Origin: JAAAOZ01 sp964496595 | GTDB lineage: Bacteria; Chloroflexota; Anaerolineae; B4-G1; SLSP01 | Direction of reading: 5' to 3' | DNA length: 64,000 bases | Assembly: GCA_964496595.1 (NCBI GenBank) | Contig: CAZCAI010000004.1 | Span: 1-64,000, forward strand | Part shown: positions 31,817 to 38,960 of the stretch, piece after piece | Numbering within the stretch: position 1 is the stretch's first letter | How the letters are laid out: each line of letters opens with the position of its first letter | Made by a program: the position numbers and the translations under genes | The notes under the pieces: generated by a model | What the model was told of the DNA's origin: nothing | The model's input: only the letters and a program-made list of their open reading frames with translations | The model's database searches: none

Positions 31817-32554
31817 ATGACGCAGCGTCAGGGGATGCACGCACTTCCCTCGGCGGCGCTGTTGACGCATCAAGCCACGTGGTTGGCGCCGGCCCGCGCG
31901 CGCCTGCTGCGGCGCATTCACATTGCGCGCCGGGAGCGCGTCTTGGAGATAGGCGCGGGGCGGGGCGCCATCACCGCCGAGTTGGCGCGCCGCGCCGGGG
32001 GCACGGTCATCGCTTTAGATCGCGAGGTCGTGGCCTTGAAGGAGATCCAGGCCGAGGGCGCGCATCTTGTCGGCGGCGACGCGCAACGATTACCCTTTCC
32101 GGCCGCACATTTCGATCTCATCTTCTCCCAACTCACCACGCTGTGGATCGACAACGTCGCAGCGGCTGTGCGGGAAGTCTGGCGCGTCCTGATGGGCGAT
32201 GGCGTGTGGATCGCGTTAGCGCCAGATTACGGCGGGATGATCGAATATCCGCCGGAGATCGCCGCCCGCGAATTGTGGATCACGGGGCTACGACGCGCGG
32301 GCGCCGATCCGCAGGTGGGGCGCAAGCTACCCGGCCTATGCGCCGAGCAGGGCTTCGAGGTGCGGGTCGATCTCTTCGAAGCACTGCGCCCGCCGGCCCC
32401 GGAGCGCTTCGATCTGCTGCGCGGGCTGCCTCTCACGCCAGACGAACGCGCCGCACTCGATCACATCGTGAGTCAAGCCCAAGCGCTAACGGGGCCGTGG
32501 TCACAGGTGGGGCATCTACCATTCTTTCTAATCACCGCCACAAAGCCGCGTTGA
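31817..32554 (+). CDS. SAM-dependent methyltransferase (class I)
   Basis: 245 residues; ATG at 31817, seven bases after the preceding stop. The Rossmann fold shows VLEIGAGRGAITAELARR (motif I), VIALDRE (acidic end of beta 2), GGDAQRLPFPAAHFDLIF (motifs II and III, as in type-11 methyltransferases) and REVWRVLMGDGVWIALAPDY. The C-terminal part differs from ubiquinone methyltransferases. The substrate is unknown. As the last gene of the radical-SAM operon it may methylate the same target or a small metabolite. Confidence 0.85.
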   Translation: MTQRQGMHALPSAALLTHQATWLAPARARLLRRIHIARRERVLEIGAGRGAITAELARRAGGTVIALDREVVALKEIQAEGAHLVGGDAQRLPFPAAHFDLIFSQLTTLWIDNVAAAVREVWRVLMGDGVWIALAPDYGGMIEYPPEIAARELWITGLRRAGADPQVGRKLPGLCAEQGFEVRVDLFEALRPPAPERFDLLRGLPLTPDERAALDHIVSQAQALTGPWSQVGHLPFFLITATKPR

Positions 32555-32555
32555 C

Positions 32556-32583
32556 TTGACAATCGACCTGGCTATGCCATACT
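32556..32583 (+). promoter_or_regulatory. trxA promoter
   Basis: A consensus TTGACA at 32556-32561 and CATACT at 32578-32583, spacer 16. It starts just after the methyltransferase stop, separating trxA from the operon upstream. Confidence 0.6.
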
Positions 32584-32635
32584 TGACGAAATCCATTTTT
32601 AACAGTCAGGACTATCCAAAAGAGGAGAAAAATCC

Positions 32636-32965
32636 ATGGGAAACCTAACGGCGATTACAGAGGACAACTTTGAGGAAGAGGTTATCAATGCTTCACTACC
32701 GGTGCTGGTCGATTTCTGGGCAGAATGGTGCCCGCCCTGTCGCGCGCTCGGCCCCACGCTGGAGGAATTCGCTCCAAAAATGGCGGGGAAACTCAAGATC
32801 GTCAAGGCGAATATCGAGGAACCCGCCGGCCACAGACTGGCGACGGAGTACAGCGTGATGAATATTCCTACGATGATCCTCTTCAAGGATGGGGAAGAAG
32901 CTCATCGTCTGGTGGGGAATAAATCGGAGAAGCAACTGGAGAAAGCGCTAACACCTCACTTATAA
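32636..32965 (+). CDS. trxA: thioredoxin with WCPPC active site
   Basis: 109 residues, normal thioredoxin size, cytosolic. PVLVDFWAEWCPPCRALGPTLEEFA holds the redox pair. The middle residues are Pro-Pro in place of Gly-Pro, which in other thioredoxins shifts redox potential and partner choice. The cis-Pro loop NIPTMILFKDGEEAHRLVG is normal. Preceded by AGAGGAG and followed by a strong terminator. Its place next to a Cys-rich tail system raises the possibility of a functional link, but its own promoter argues it is a separate unit. Confidence 0.95.
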   Translation: MGNLTAITEDNFEEEVINASLPVLVDFWAEWCPPCRALGPTLEEFAPKMAGKLKIVKANIEEPAGHRLATEYSVMNIPTMILFKDGEEAHRLVGNKSEKQLEKALTPHL

Positions 32966-33081
32966 GAGGCTTCGAGAGTTGAGCAAAAATTTACCCTTGC
33001 GAAGGCTCGTAAAAATCTCCCGATCTTTACAAGATGATGCGCTGATGTCTACAGCGCCCTACGCAAGGGACGCTTAAATTC

Positions 33082-33114
33082 AAAACACCTCCCGGCCTTC
33101 GGGAGGTGTTTTTT
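33082..33114. terminator. bidirectional terminator between trxA and yabN/mazG
   Basis: ACACCTCCCG and CGGGAGGTGT form a 10-bp stem with a GCCTT loop. AAA before and TTTTTT after extend it, so it can end both trxA (+) and the convergent mazG (-) transcripts. Confidence 0.9.
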
Positions 33115-33147
33115 GTAAAAATGCGGGGATGCGGCCATGCGCCGGGG

Positions 33148-34368
33148 CTACGACTTCTTAATCTTAGCCCCAAGCTGCGCGTGTTCTTCCGGCGCCAGCG
33201 CCGCCACCGAGATGCCGCGCTCTCTGGCGAGGGCTTCGAGTTGGCGGAAGCGTTGGGCAAAGCGGAGGTTCGCTTCGCGCAGGGCGCTTTCCGGGTCCAT
33301 CTCGCGCCATCGCGCCCATGTCACGAGGGCCAGGAGCAACTCACCTAATGCGTGGTGTTGATCTTCCTGCCCATCCGCCGCATCCCATGTCGCCATCGCC
33401 TCCTCGACGTAGGATTCTACTTCGGTGATGGATTTCCAGTCGCCTCCCACACGCGCGGCGCGCCCTACGTAGGCCATCGCCTGCGCTAAAGCTGGCAGCG
33501 CCGTCGGGATGCTATCCAACGCCGAGCGCTGCGCCTCCCCATTAGCGACGCGCTCCTCGCGCTTGAGCGCCTCCCAATTCTTAGTCACGGTCTCGGCGCC
33601 GTCCACCTCGACCTGGCCCCAGACGTGGGGGTGTCGATGCTTGAGTTTCGCATCGATGCCGGCAATGACCTCCGCCATATCAAATTCCCCGCTTTCGATG
33701 GCGATTTGGGTATGTAACACCACCTGCAACAGCAAATCGCCCAGCTCCTCGCGNNNNNNNNNNNNNNNNNNNNNNNNNNNNNNNNNNNNNNNNNNNNNNN
33801 NNNNNNNNNNNNNNNNNNNNNNNNNNNNNNNNNNNNNNNNNNNNNNNNNNNNNTCGGAGGCGATGGCGCGGCTGTATACCTGCCCAATCAACGCGGGCAG
33901 ATCGGAGTTCAGTGGGGGATGATGGCGCGCGACCATCTCTAAAGCATCTACGACTTGCAAGCCGTCGAGCGCGTCATAGGCTAACGCGGTCAACGCAGGC
34001 TCTAAAAAACTCAAGCCAGCCACAATCCGAATGGGAAGTCCCTGATCGGTCGTGGCGGAAAGAAGGCGTGTGACGGTCGATTCGCCCATCAAAGGATGAC
34101 CGGGGACGGCATACGCCACGCCCTGCGGACGCTCTGCCAACGCCAGGATCTGCGCCGTGATCTGCGCGTAGACATCCTCGAAGGTCTCCGCCGCTTCATA
34201 GAGGTGATCGAAGGAATGCACGTCCAATTCAGCGGGCAGATTGCTCGCCGCCGGGTGATGGGTCGTGCGCAACCACACCTCGTCAAGCTGCGAGAGAAAT
34301 TCCCATGCTTCGCGCGTCAAGTCTTTGGGCGATCCCGGCCCCAATCCAATGATGGTCAAATGTCCCAT
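33148..34368 (-). CDS. mazG: YabN-type bifunctional protein: tetrapyrrole-methylase-like domain plus MazG, split by an assembly gap
   Basis: The N-terminal part starts MGHLTIIGLGPGSPKDLT and has the GVAYAVPGHPLMGESTV block of the tetrapyrrole methylase family. The C-terminal part shows the MazG helix REELGDLLLQVVLH and the second MazG-like region KNWEALKREER. I chose the ATG at 34368. One hundred N lie between them, hiding the first MazG metal motif (EExxE). Reading frame across the gap is by assumption. MazG hydrolyses nucleoside triphosphates to monophosphates, cleaning the nucleotide pool. It follows rpsI on the same strand but after a terminator. Confidence 0.85.
   Translation of the reverse strand: MGHLTIIGLGPGSPKDLTREAWEFLSQLDEVWLRTTHHPAASNLPAELDVHSFDHLYEAAETFEDVYAQITAQILALAERPQGVAYAVPGHPLMGESTVTRLLSATTDQGLPIRIVAGLSFLEPALTALAYDALDGLQVVDALEMVARHHPPLNSDLPALIGQVYSRAIASXXXXXXXXXXXXXXXXXXXXXXXXXXXXXXXXXXREELGDLLLQVVLHTQIAIESGEFDMAEVIAGIDAKLKHRHPHVWGQVEVDGAETVTKNWEALKREERVANGEAQRSALDSIPTALPALAQAMAYVGRAARVGGDWKSITEVESYVEEAMATWDAADGQEDQHHALGELLLALVTWARWREMDPESALREANLRFAQRFRQLEALARERGISVAALAPEEHAQLGAKIKKS
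33754..33853. other. scaffold gap (100 N)
   Basis: Exactly 100 unknown bases, the usual placeholder length. The missing coding segment of yabN/mazG should be longer than 33 codons, so the real gap is probably larger. Confidence 0.97.
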
Positions 34369-34401
34369 AGAGCACTTCCCTTGGTTCTGCAACACAACAA
34401 A

Positions 34402-34429
34402 CAGGTAGGCAGCGCTCGCTGCCTACCTG
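34402..34429 (-). terminator. terminator after rpsI
   Basis: CAGGTAGGCAGC and its exact complement make a 12-bp stem with a 4-base loop, followed on the minus strand by TTTGTTGTGTT. It closes the long ribosomal-protein block. Confidence 0.88.
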
Positions 34430-34478
34430 ATAACTTGTTTAACGGGAATATAGCAACCCGATGACGGGCGCTAAAACA

Positions 34479-34865
34479 TTAACGCTTGGTGTATTGCGGC
34501 GCCTTGCGCGCGCGTTTGAGACCCGGCTTCTTGCGTTCCTTCATACGAGGATCGCGAGTCAAGAAGCCAGCGTGCCGGAGCACAGGGCGATGATCGGGGT
34601 TGACCTTGAGCAGCGCTCGCGCCACACCCATGCGCACAGCCTCAGATTGGCCCGTCACGCCGCCGCCCCGGGTCTGCACGGTGACATTAAAATCACCGAA
34701 AGTGCCGGTAGCCTCAAAGGCGTCTACGACAGCGCGCCAGTCCATTTCGCGGCAGAAATAGTCGCGATAGGGCTTACCGTTGACTAGAATTTGACCATCT
34801 CCATCTGGATAAAGACGAACCCGCGCCGTCGATGTCTTGCGGCGACCTAAACCCTCATAATACAT
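34479..34865 (-). CDS. rpsI: 30S ribosomal protein S9
   Basis: 128 residues, standard length. Begins YYEGLGRRKTSTARVRLYPDG and ends in the basic GLKRARKAPQYTKR tail that reaches the P-site tRNA anticodon in the ribosome. It follows rplM by 12 bases, the usual rplM-rpsI pair, and is the last gene before the terminator at 34402. Confidence 0.98.
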   Translation of the reverse strand: MYYEGLGRRKTSTARVRLYPDGDGQILVNGKPYRDYFCREMDWRAVVDAFEATGTFGDFNVTVQTRGGGVTGQSEAVRMGVARALLKVNPDHRPVLRHAGFLTRDPRMKERKKPGLKRARKAPQYTKR

Positions 34866-34877
34866 TCATCCGCCTCC

Positions 34878-35324
34878 TTACAGCTCCAAAATCTCAGGCT
34901 GTTGCGCCTGATGAGGATGTTCTCCTCCTGGATATACCTTGAGTTTTTTGTAGATCCGACGTCCCAATGGGCCACGCGGCAACATCCCCTTGACGGCGTG
35001 CTCGATGACGCGCTCAGGATGCAACTCCAACATCCGGCGCAATGAAACGGCCTTCAATGAACCGGGATAACCGGAGTGCCGATAATAGAATTTTTGATCT
35101 AATTTACGGCCGGTGACATTCACCTTCTCCGCATTGACCACGACGACATAATCGCCCATATCGGTGTAGGGCGTGTAGCTCGGCTTGCCCTTACCCCGCA
35201 GGAGGCTGGCGATTTCAGTCGCCAACCGTCCTAATGTCTGATCCTTTGCATCAACCACATACCATTTTCGTTCGACCTCATCTGGCTTAGCCATATAGGT
35301 CTTGTGTAAGATTGCTCGTTTCAC
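34878..35324 (-). CDS. rplM: 50S ribosomal protein L13
   Basis: 148 residues. The GTG at 35324 follows AGGGAG by ten bases and gives the normal L13 start (KRAILHKTYMAKPDEVERKWYVVDA in two parts). GDYVVVVNAEKVNVTGRK and AVKGMLPRGPLGR are family blocks. Early-assembling protein of the large subunit. It follows truA closely in the order rplQ-truA-rplM-rpsI. Confidence 0.97.
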   Translation of the reverse strand: MKRAILHKTYMAKPDEVERKWYVVDAKDQTLGRLATEIASLLRGKGKPSYTPYTDMGDYVVVVNAEKVNVTGRKLDQKFYYRHSGYPGSLKAVSLRRMLELHPERVIEHAVKGMLPRGPLGRRIYKKLKVYPGGEHPHQAQQPEILEL

Positions 35325-35369
35325 TTTTGCTATACTCCCTGATATAAGATCCAAATAACCTTATGCTTT

Positions 35370-36140
35370 TTACTCATATAGGACAGCCTTCAAAGAAAGC
35401 CCACACGCTGTAATAGCCGGGCCGGCGCGATTGCGATCTCGCGTTTGCAAGATGTCGGCAAACTCCTCCGGCGTCAATGCGCCATAGCCGACCCGCAACA
35501 TCGTTCCCACCAACATCCGTACCATTCGATATAAGAATGCGTTTGCTTCAATATCAAAGTACAACCACGTGTGTGCGGTTTGATCACCCAAGTGACCATA
35601 AGCTGTCCCTTCCGCCCACGACCACGTCGCGAGGTAGACCTCCCGAACAGTGTTATCTCCTTGAGGCGGTGAACCAAACGCCGCGAAGTCGTGCCGACCT
35701 ACCAAAATCTCCGCCGCCGCTTGCATCGCCTTGCGATCTAATGTCTGCGAGATATGCAAACTAGTGCGATGAACCAATGGATTAGGAATCGGCGCCTGGT
35801 AAATTGTGTATCGATAGTAACGTCGTATGGCGTCAAAACGAGGATGAAAGTCCTCGTCGACTTCGGACAGATGAACAACGGCGATGTGCTCCGAGAGCAG
35901 GGCGTTCATCCCACGATGTAAGTCAGCAACGGGATGTCGCCATGCCCCCTCGAAGGTAATCACCTGGCCTTCAGCATGGACGCCTGCGTCGGTGCGTCCG
36001 GCGGCCGTCACACGGACAGGAGCGCACATGAGCCTCTCTAAAACGCCCTCAATTTCCTCTTGAATTGTGAAGGCGTTCTTCTGACGTTGAAAGCCTGCGT
36101 ACGGTGTCCCATCGTACGCGACGATGGCCTTGTAGCGCAT
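35370..36140 (-). CDS. truA: tRNA pseudouridine(38-40) synthase TruA
   Basis: 256 residues. Starts YKAIVAYDGTPYAGFQRQ; the catalytic Asp is in AAGRTDAGVHAEGQV; FLYRMVRMLVGTMLRVGYG is the C-terminal family block. TruA isomerises U38-U40 of tRNA anticodon arms. Its place between rplQ and rplM is the common one in Chloroflexota and Firmicutes. Confidence 0.97.
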   Translation of the reverse strand: MRYKAIVAYDGTPYAGFQRQKNAFTIQEEIEGVLERLMCAPVRVTAAGRTDAGVHAEGQVITFEGAWRHPVADLHRGMNALLSEHIAVVHLSEVDEDFHPRFDAIRRYYRYTIYQAPIPNPLVHRTSLHISQTLDRKAMQAAAEILVGRHDFAAFGSPPQGDNTVREVYLATWSWAEGTAYGHLGDQTAHTWLYFDIEANAFLYRMVRMLVGTMLRVGYGALTPEEFADILQTRDRNRAGPAITACGLSLKAVLYE

Positions 36141-36165
36141 CGTTTACATCCGTCTGCGTCGTATG

Positions 36166-36552
36166 TTAAAGTTCTTCCTGAACCAGGGATAGCAGAACGA
36201 GTTCTGCCGCATCTCCCTTGCGCCACCCCAACTTTAGCCTTCGCGTGTAACCACCCGGACGATCCATATAGCGGGGGGCCAGTTCGTTAAACAACTTTCG
36301 TACAACTTCTGGATCATTGAGCTTTGAAGCCACACGCCGTCGCGCATTGAGTTCCTTAATTGGATCTCCAGACGCAATTCCGCGTTTGGCAATGGTAATC
36401 ATCTTCTCGGATTGCCCTTGAACCGCCTCGGCCTTAGCTCGCGTGGTGCGAATTTGCCCATGACGGAATAATTCCTTAATCAAATTGCGTCGCAGAGCGG
36501 TCCGATGGCTCGATGAACGATTTAGTTTTTTACCCGCGACTCGATGTCGCAT
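36166..36552 (-). CDS. rplQ: 50S ribosomal protein L17
   Basis: 128 residues. MRHRVAGKKLNRSSSHRTAL and the PRYMDRPGGYTRRLKLGWRKGD block are diagnostic. L17 lies near the exit tunnel. It follows rpoA after a 168-base gap that contains a long-stem hairpin. Confidence 0.98.
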   Translation of the reverse strand: MRHRVAGKKLNRSSSHRTALRRNLIKELFRHGQIRTTRAKAEAVQGQSEKMITIAKRGIASGDPIKELNARRRVASKLNDPEVVRKLFNELAPRYMDRPGGYTRRLKLGWRKGDAAELVLLSLVQEEL

Positions 36553-36589
36553 TTTTCACCTCCCCTAAGAAGTTCCAGGATTTAAGCCT

Positions 36590-36630
36590 CCTAAACCCGA
36601 AGTTTTCTTCAGAAACCACTCGGGTTTAGG
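36590..36630 (-). promoter_or_regulatory. rpoA-rplQ intercistronic hairpin
   Basis: CCTAAACCCGA (36590-36600) pairs perfectly with TCGGGTTTAGG (36620-36630); the 19-base loop contains a second small TTTCT/AGAAA stem. No T-run follows, so it is more likely an attenuating, processing or stabilising element than a plain terminator. Confidence 0.6.
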
Positions 36631-36720
36631 AAATTTATTTCGCGGAACGGCCTTAACCTCAGATCCTTAAACAGCGCGGTATCATAGCATGAAGCGCCAA
36701 AAAGACAACCTACGCCATAG

Positions 36721-37683
36721 TTAAGACGTCGTTTCCTTTGTCTCTTCCTCTGTTAAGAAGTCTCTATCTTCTAGTAATTCAATGACCTCTTCCAGTGATT
36801 TTTCACCGAAGTTGCGGACGGCCAACAGAGCATCTGCACCGCGCGCCAACATTTCCAGCACCTCACCTACATTGGAAATGCCCGTGCGCTTCAATGCATT
36901 GTAGACACGCACGCTTAATCCCAAATCCTCGATAGGTGTAGCGTAAGCCTGGTGTGGGATCTCTTCTTCTTCGGCTATTTCTTCTGATTCGATTTCTTCT
37001 TCAATCTCTGCGCCAGCAATAAGCCGCAGGTGTTTTACCAGTACCCGGGCCGATTGTTTTAGCGCATCCAACGGCTCCAGGCGACCGTCCGTCCAGATGT
37101 CCATCGTTAGGCGGTCATAGTTGGTCAACTGCCCAACGCGGGCCTGATCCACGTGGAATGTCACCCGCCGGATTGGGCTGAAGATCGCATCCACGGGCAG
37201 AACGCCGATAGGCGCCCGCTCGCGTCGCTCCGCGGGTTGATAACCACGGCCTTTCTCCACTGTGAACTCGAAATCTAAATGAGCTTCCTCATCATCCACA
37301 TAGAAGAGGTACAGTTCCGGGTTCAGCAATTCGATCTCCGGGGGGGCAATAATATCTCCTGCTGTAACAACGCCTTCCCCTTCCACACGGAGAGCCATGT
37401 ACTGCGGCCCTTCACCATTCAAGGTAAGTCGCACTTGCTTAAGGCGCAACATCACCTGAATCACGTCCTCTTGCACGCCTGGAATGGCAGTGAATTCATG
37501 AGGGATATCCGTGACTCGCATTGCTGTAATCGCGGCCCCTTCTAATGAGGAGAGTAATACGCGACGCAGGGAATTACCCAGCGTCATGCCATAACCACTT
37601 TCCAGCGGGCCGATGATATATCGGCCATAATGCTGAGTGTTAACATCTATTTCTATTTTGGGCAGCACTGGTGCAACTAACAC
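36721..37683 (-). CDS. rpoA: RNA polymerase alpha subunit
   Basis: 320 residues. GTG start at 37683 with AGGAGG just upstream. The N-terminal domain has GPLESGYGMTLGNSLRRVLLSS (dimer and beta contacts). The C-terminal domain has IEDLGLSVRVYNALKRTGI and NFGEKSLEEVIE (UP-element and activator contacts). The interdomain linker is unusually acidic (EIEEEIESEEIAEEEE). It follows rpsK directly; rpsD, usually between them, is missing. Confidence 0.98.
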   Translation of the reverse strand: MLVAPVLPKIEIDVNTQHYGRYIIGPLESGYGMTLGNSLRRVLLSSLEGAAITAMRVTDIPHEFTAIPGVQEDVIQVMLRLKQVRLTLNGEGPQYMALRVEGEGVVTAGDIIAPPEIELLNPELYLFYVDDEEAHLDFEFTVEKGRGYQPAERRERAPIGVLPVDAIFSPIRRVTFHVDQARVGQLTNYDRLTMDIWTDGRLEPLDALKQSARVLVKHLRLIAGAEIEEEIESEEIAEEEEIPHQAYATPIEDLGLSVRVYNALKRTGISNVGEVLEMLARGADALLAVRNFGEKSLEEVIELLEDRDFLTEEETKETTS

Positions 37684-37703
37684 ATTGCCTCCTGTCTGCC
37701 TAT

Positions 37704-38108
37704 CTATACGCGGCGCTTTTTAGGCGGGCGGCATCCATTGTGAGGGATGGGGGTCGTATCGACGATGGAGAGGACTCGCAAGCCCTTCCCCGCAATAGCG
37801 CGCAACGTAGCTTCACGCCCCGGGCCGGCTCCCTTCACAAAGACATCTACTTCCCGCATACCTTCATTATCCATCGCCTCTTGGGCCACTTTCTCTGCCG
37901 CTAATCGAGCAGCAAAAGGGGTGCTTTTTCGCGTTCCTTTAAACCCGACCGAGCCGGCGCTAGCCCAACGCAATACATTTCCTTGCGTATCGGCGAAGGT
38001 TACAATCGTATTGTTAAACGTCGTGTGAACATAGACATGTCCATGCGAGACATTGCGCTTCATACGACGTGTCTTTTTATTACTACGCCGAGATGAACGT
38101 TTAGCCAT
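37704..38108 (-). CDS. rpsK: 30S ribosomal protein S11
   Basis: 134 residues. GHVYVHTTFNNTIVTFADTQGN, SAGSVGFKGTRKSTPFAA and TPIPHNGCRPPKKRRV are the family blocks. Platform protein near the mRNA exit. It is followed 20 bases later by rpoA. Confidence 0.98.
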   Translation of the reverse strand: MAKRSSRRSNKKTRRMKRNVSHGHVYVHTTFNNTIVTFADTQGNVLRWASAGSVGFKGTRKSTPFAARLAAEKVAQEAMDNEGMREVDVFVKGAGPGREATLRAIAGKGLRVLSIVDTTPIPHNGCRPPKKRRV

Positions 38109-38124
38109 TCAATCCTCCTAAAAA

Positions 38125-38176
38125 CCCATCCTAACAAAGTTTAACGTCGCTGACGATTCAGCGAATTTGGGATGGG
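38125..38176 (-). promoter_or_regulatory. structured rpsM-rpsK intercistronic element
   Basis: CCCATCC (38125-38131) and GGATGGG (38170-38176) enclose a perfect hairpin, TCGCTGA-CGAT-TCAGCGA (38147-38164). The gap between rpsM and rpsK is 127 bases, long for this operon, so a leader-type regulatory structure is plausible. Confidence 0.5.
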
Positions 38177-38235
38177 GGAGCCGGTGATCAAGAGAGCCCC
38201 TCAATCATTGCGCCCCCGCCCCTCAGGGTTCCAAT

Positions 38236-38625
38236 TTACTTCTTCTTAGAACCGCGACGACGCCCACGACCAGCTACGGTCTTACGTGGGCCACGCTTAG
38301 TGCGAGCGTTCGTGCGTGTACGTTGACCATGCGCGGGCAAGTTGCGTCGGTGACGCAGTCCTCGATAGGAGCCAATTTCGATCAGGCGCTTGATATTGCG
38401 CTGTACTTCGCGTCGGAGGTCGCCCTCAACGACGTAATTGCGGTCAATGATATCGCGAATGCGAGCGACTTCGCGCTCATTCAATTCGTTGACGCGCTTA
38501 TCAGGACTGACCCCCGCTTGCGCCAGAATATCATTGCTGCCCTTACGTCCAACGCCGTAGATATAGGTCAACCCAATCTCAACTCGCTTATCCCGCGGAA
38601 GGTCAACGCCTGCTATACGTGCCAT
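38236..38625 (-). CDS. rpsM: 30S ribosomal protein S13
   Basis: 129 residues. MARIAGVDLPRDKRVEIGLTYIYG start, LRREVQRNIKRLIEIGSYRGLRH block and a basic GPRKTVAGRGRRRGSKKK tail. S13 bridges to the 50S and touches P-site tRNA. It lies 34 bases after rpmJ, in the usual order. Confidence 0.98.
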   Translation of the reverse strand: MARIAGVDLPRDKRVEIGLTYIYGVGRKGSNDILAQAGVSPDKRVNELNEREVARIRDIIDRNYVVEGDLRREVQRNIKRLIEIGSYRGLRHRRNLPAHGQRTRTNARTKRGPRKTVAGRGRRRGSKKK

Positions 38626-38659
38626 ATATCCTCCCCAAATTTCTTAAAATGAGCGCCGG

Positions 38660-38773
38660 TTAGCCCTGGCGCTGTTTATGTTTAGGATTTTCGCAGATCA
38701 CTCGAACGACACCTCGACGCCGAACGATCTTACATTTCGGACAACGTTTCTTCACAGATGGTGATACTTTCAT
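38660..38773 (-). CDS. rpmJ: 50S ribosomal protein L36
   Basis: 37 residues: MKVSPSVKKRCPKCKIVRRR, then GVVRVICENPKHKQRQG. The zinc ligands CPKC, C and H are all present (C+ form). Preceded by CAGGAGGA. It follows secY by 187 bases with no adk, map or infA between them, and has a likely promoter of its own. Confidence 0.97.
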   Translation of the reverse strand: MKVSPSVKKRCPKCKIVRRRGVVRVICENPKHKQRQG

Positions 38774-38909
38774 TTGTATCCTCCTGTCTTTTTGAGCCGG
38801 GGTAAGATATCCGGCCCCGATACAGAATACTTCCTCCGACCTTCCCTCATCTTATCTCAGGCAAGGCCCTACAATCTACTACAATGCGATTATTTTGACT
38901 TAAATGATC

Positions 38910-38928
38910 CAATACCTGGTAGGTATTG
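38910..38928 (-). promoter_or_regulatory. short hairpin after the internal spc promoter
   Basis: CAATACCT-GGT-AGGTATTG, an 8-bp perfect stem with 3-base loop, beginning ten bases past the -10 at 38938. It would form at the 5' end of the transcript. Confidence 0.45.
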
Positions 38929-38937
38929 CGACATTCT

Positions 38938-38946
38938 ATTATAACA
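38938..38946 (-). promoter_or_regulatory. internal promoter for rpmJ-rpsM-rpsK-rpoA
   Basis: Minus-strand TGTTATAAT is an extended -10 (TG-N-TATAAT) just past the secY stop at 38961. The -35 is poor, as expected for extended -10 promoters. Confidence 0.6.
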
Positions 38947-38960
38947 CACTTTCCAAAATC

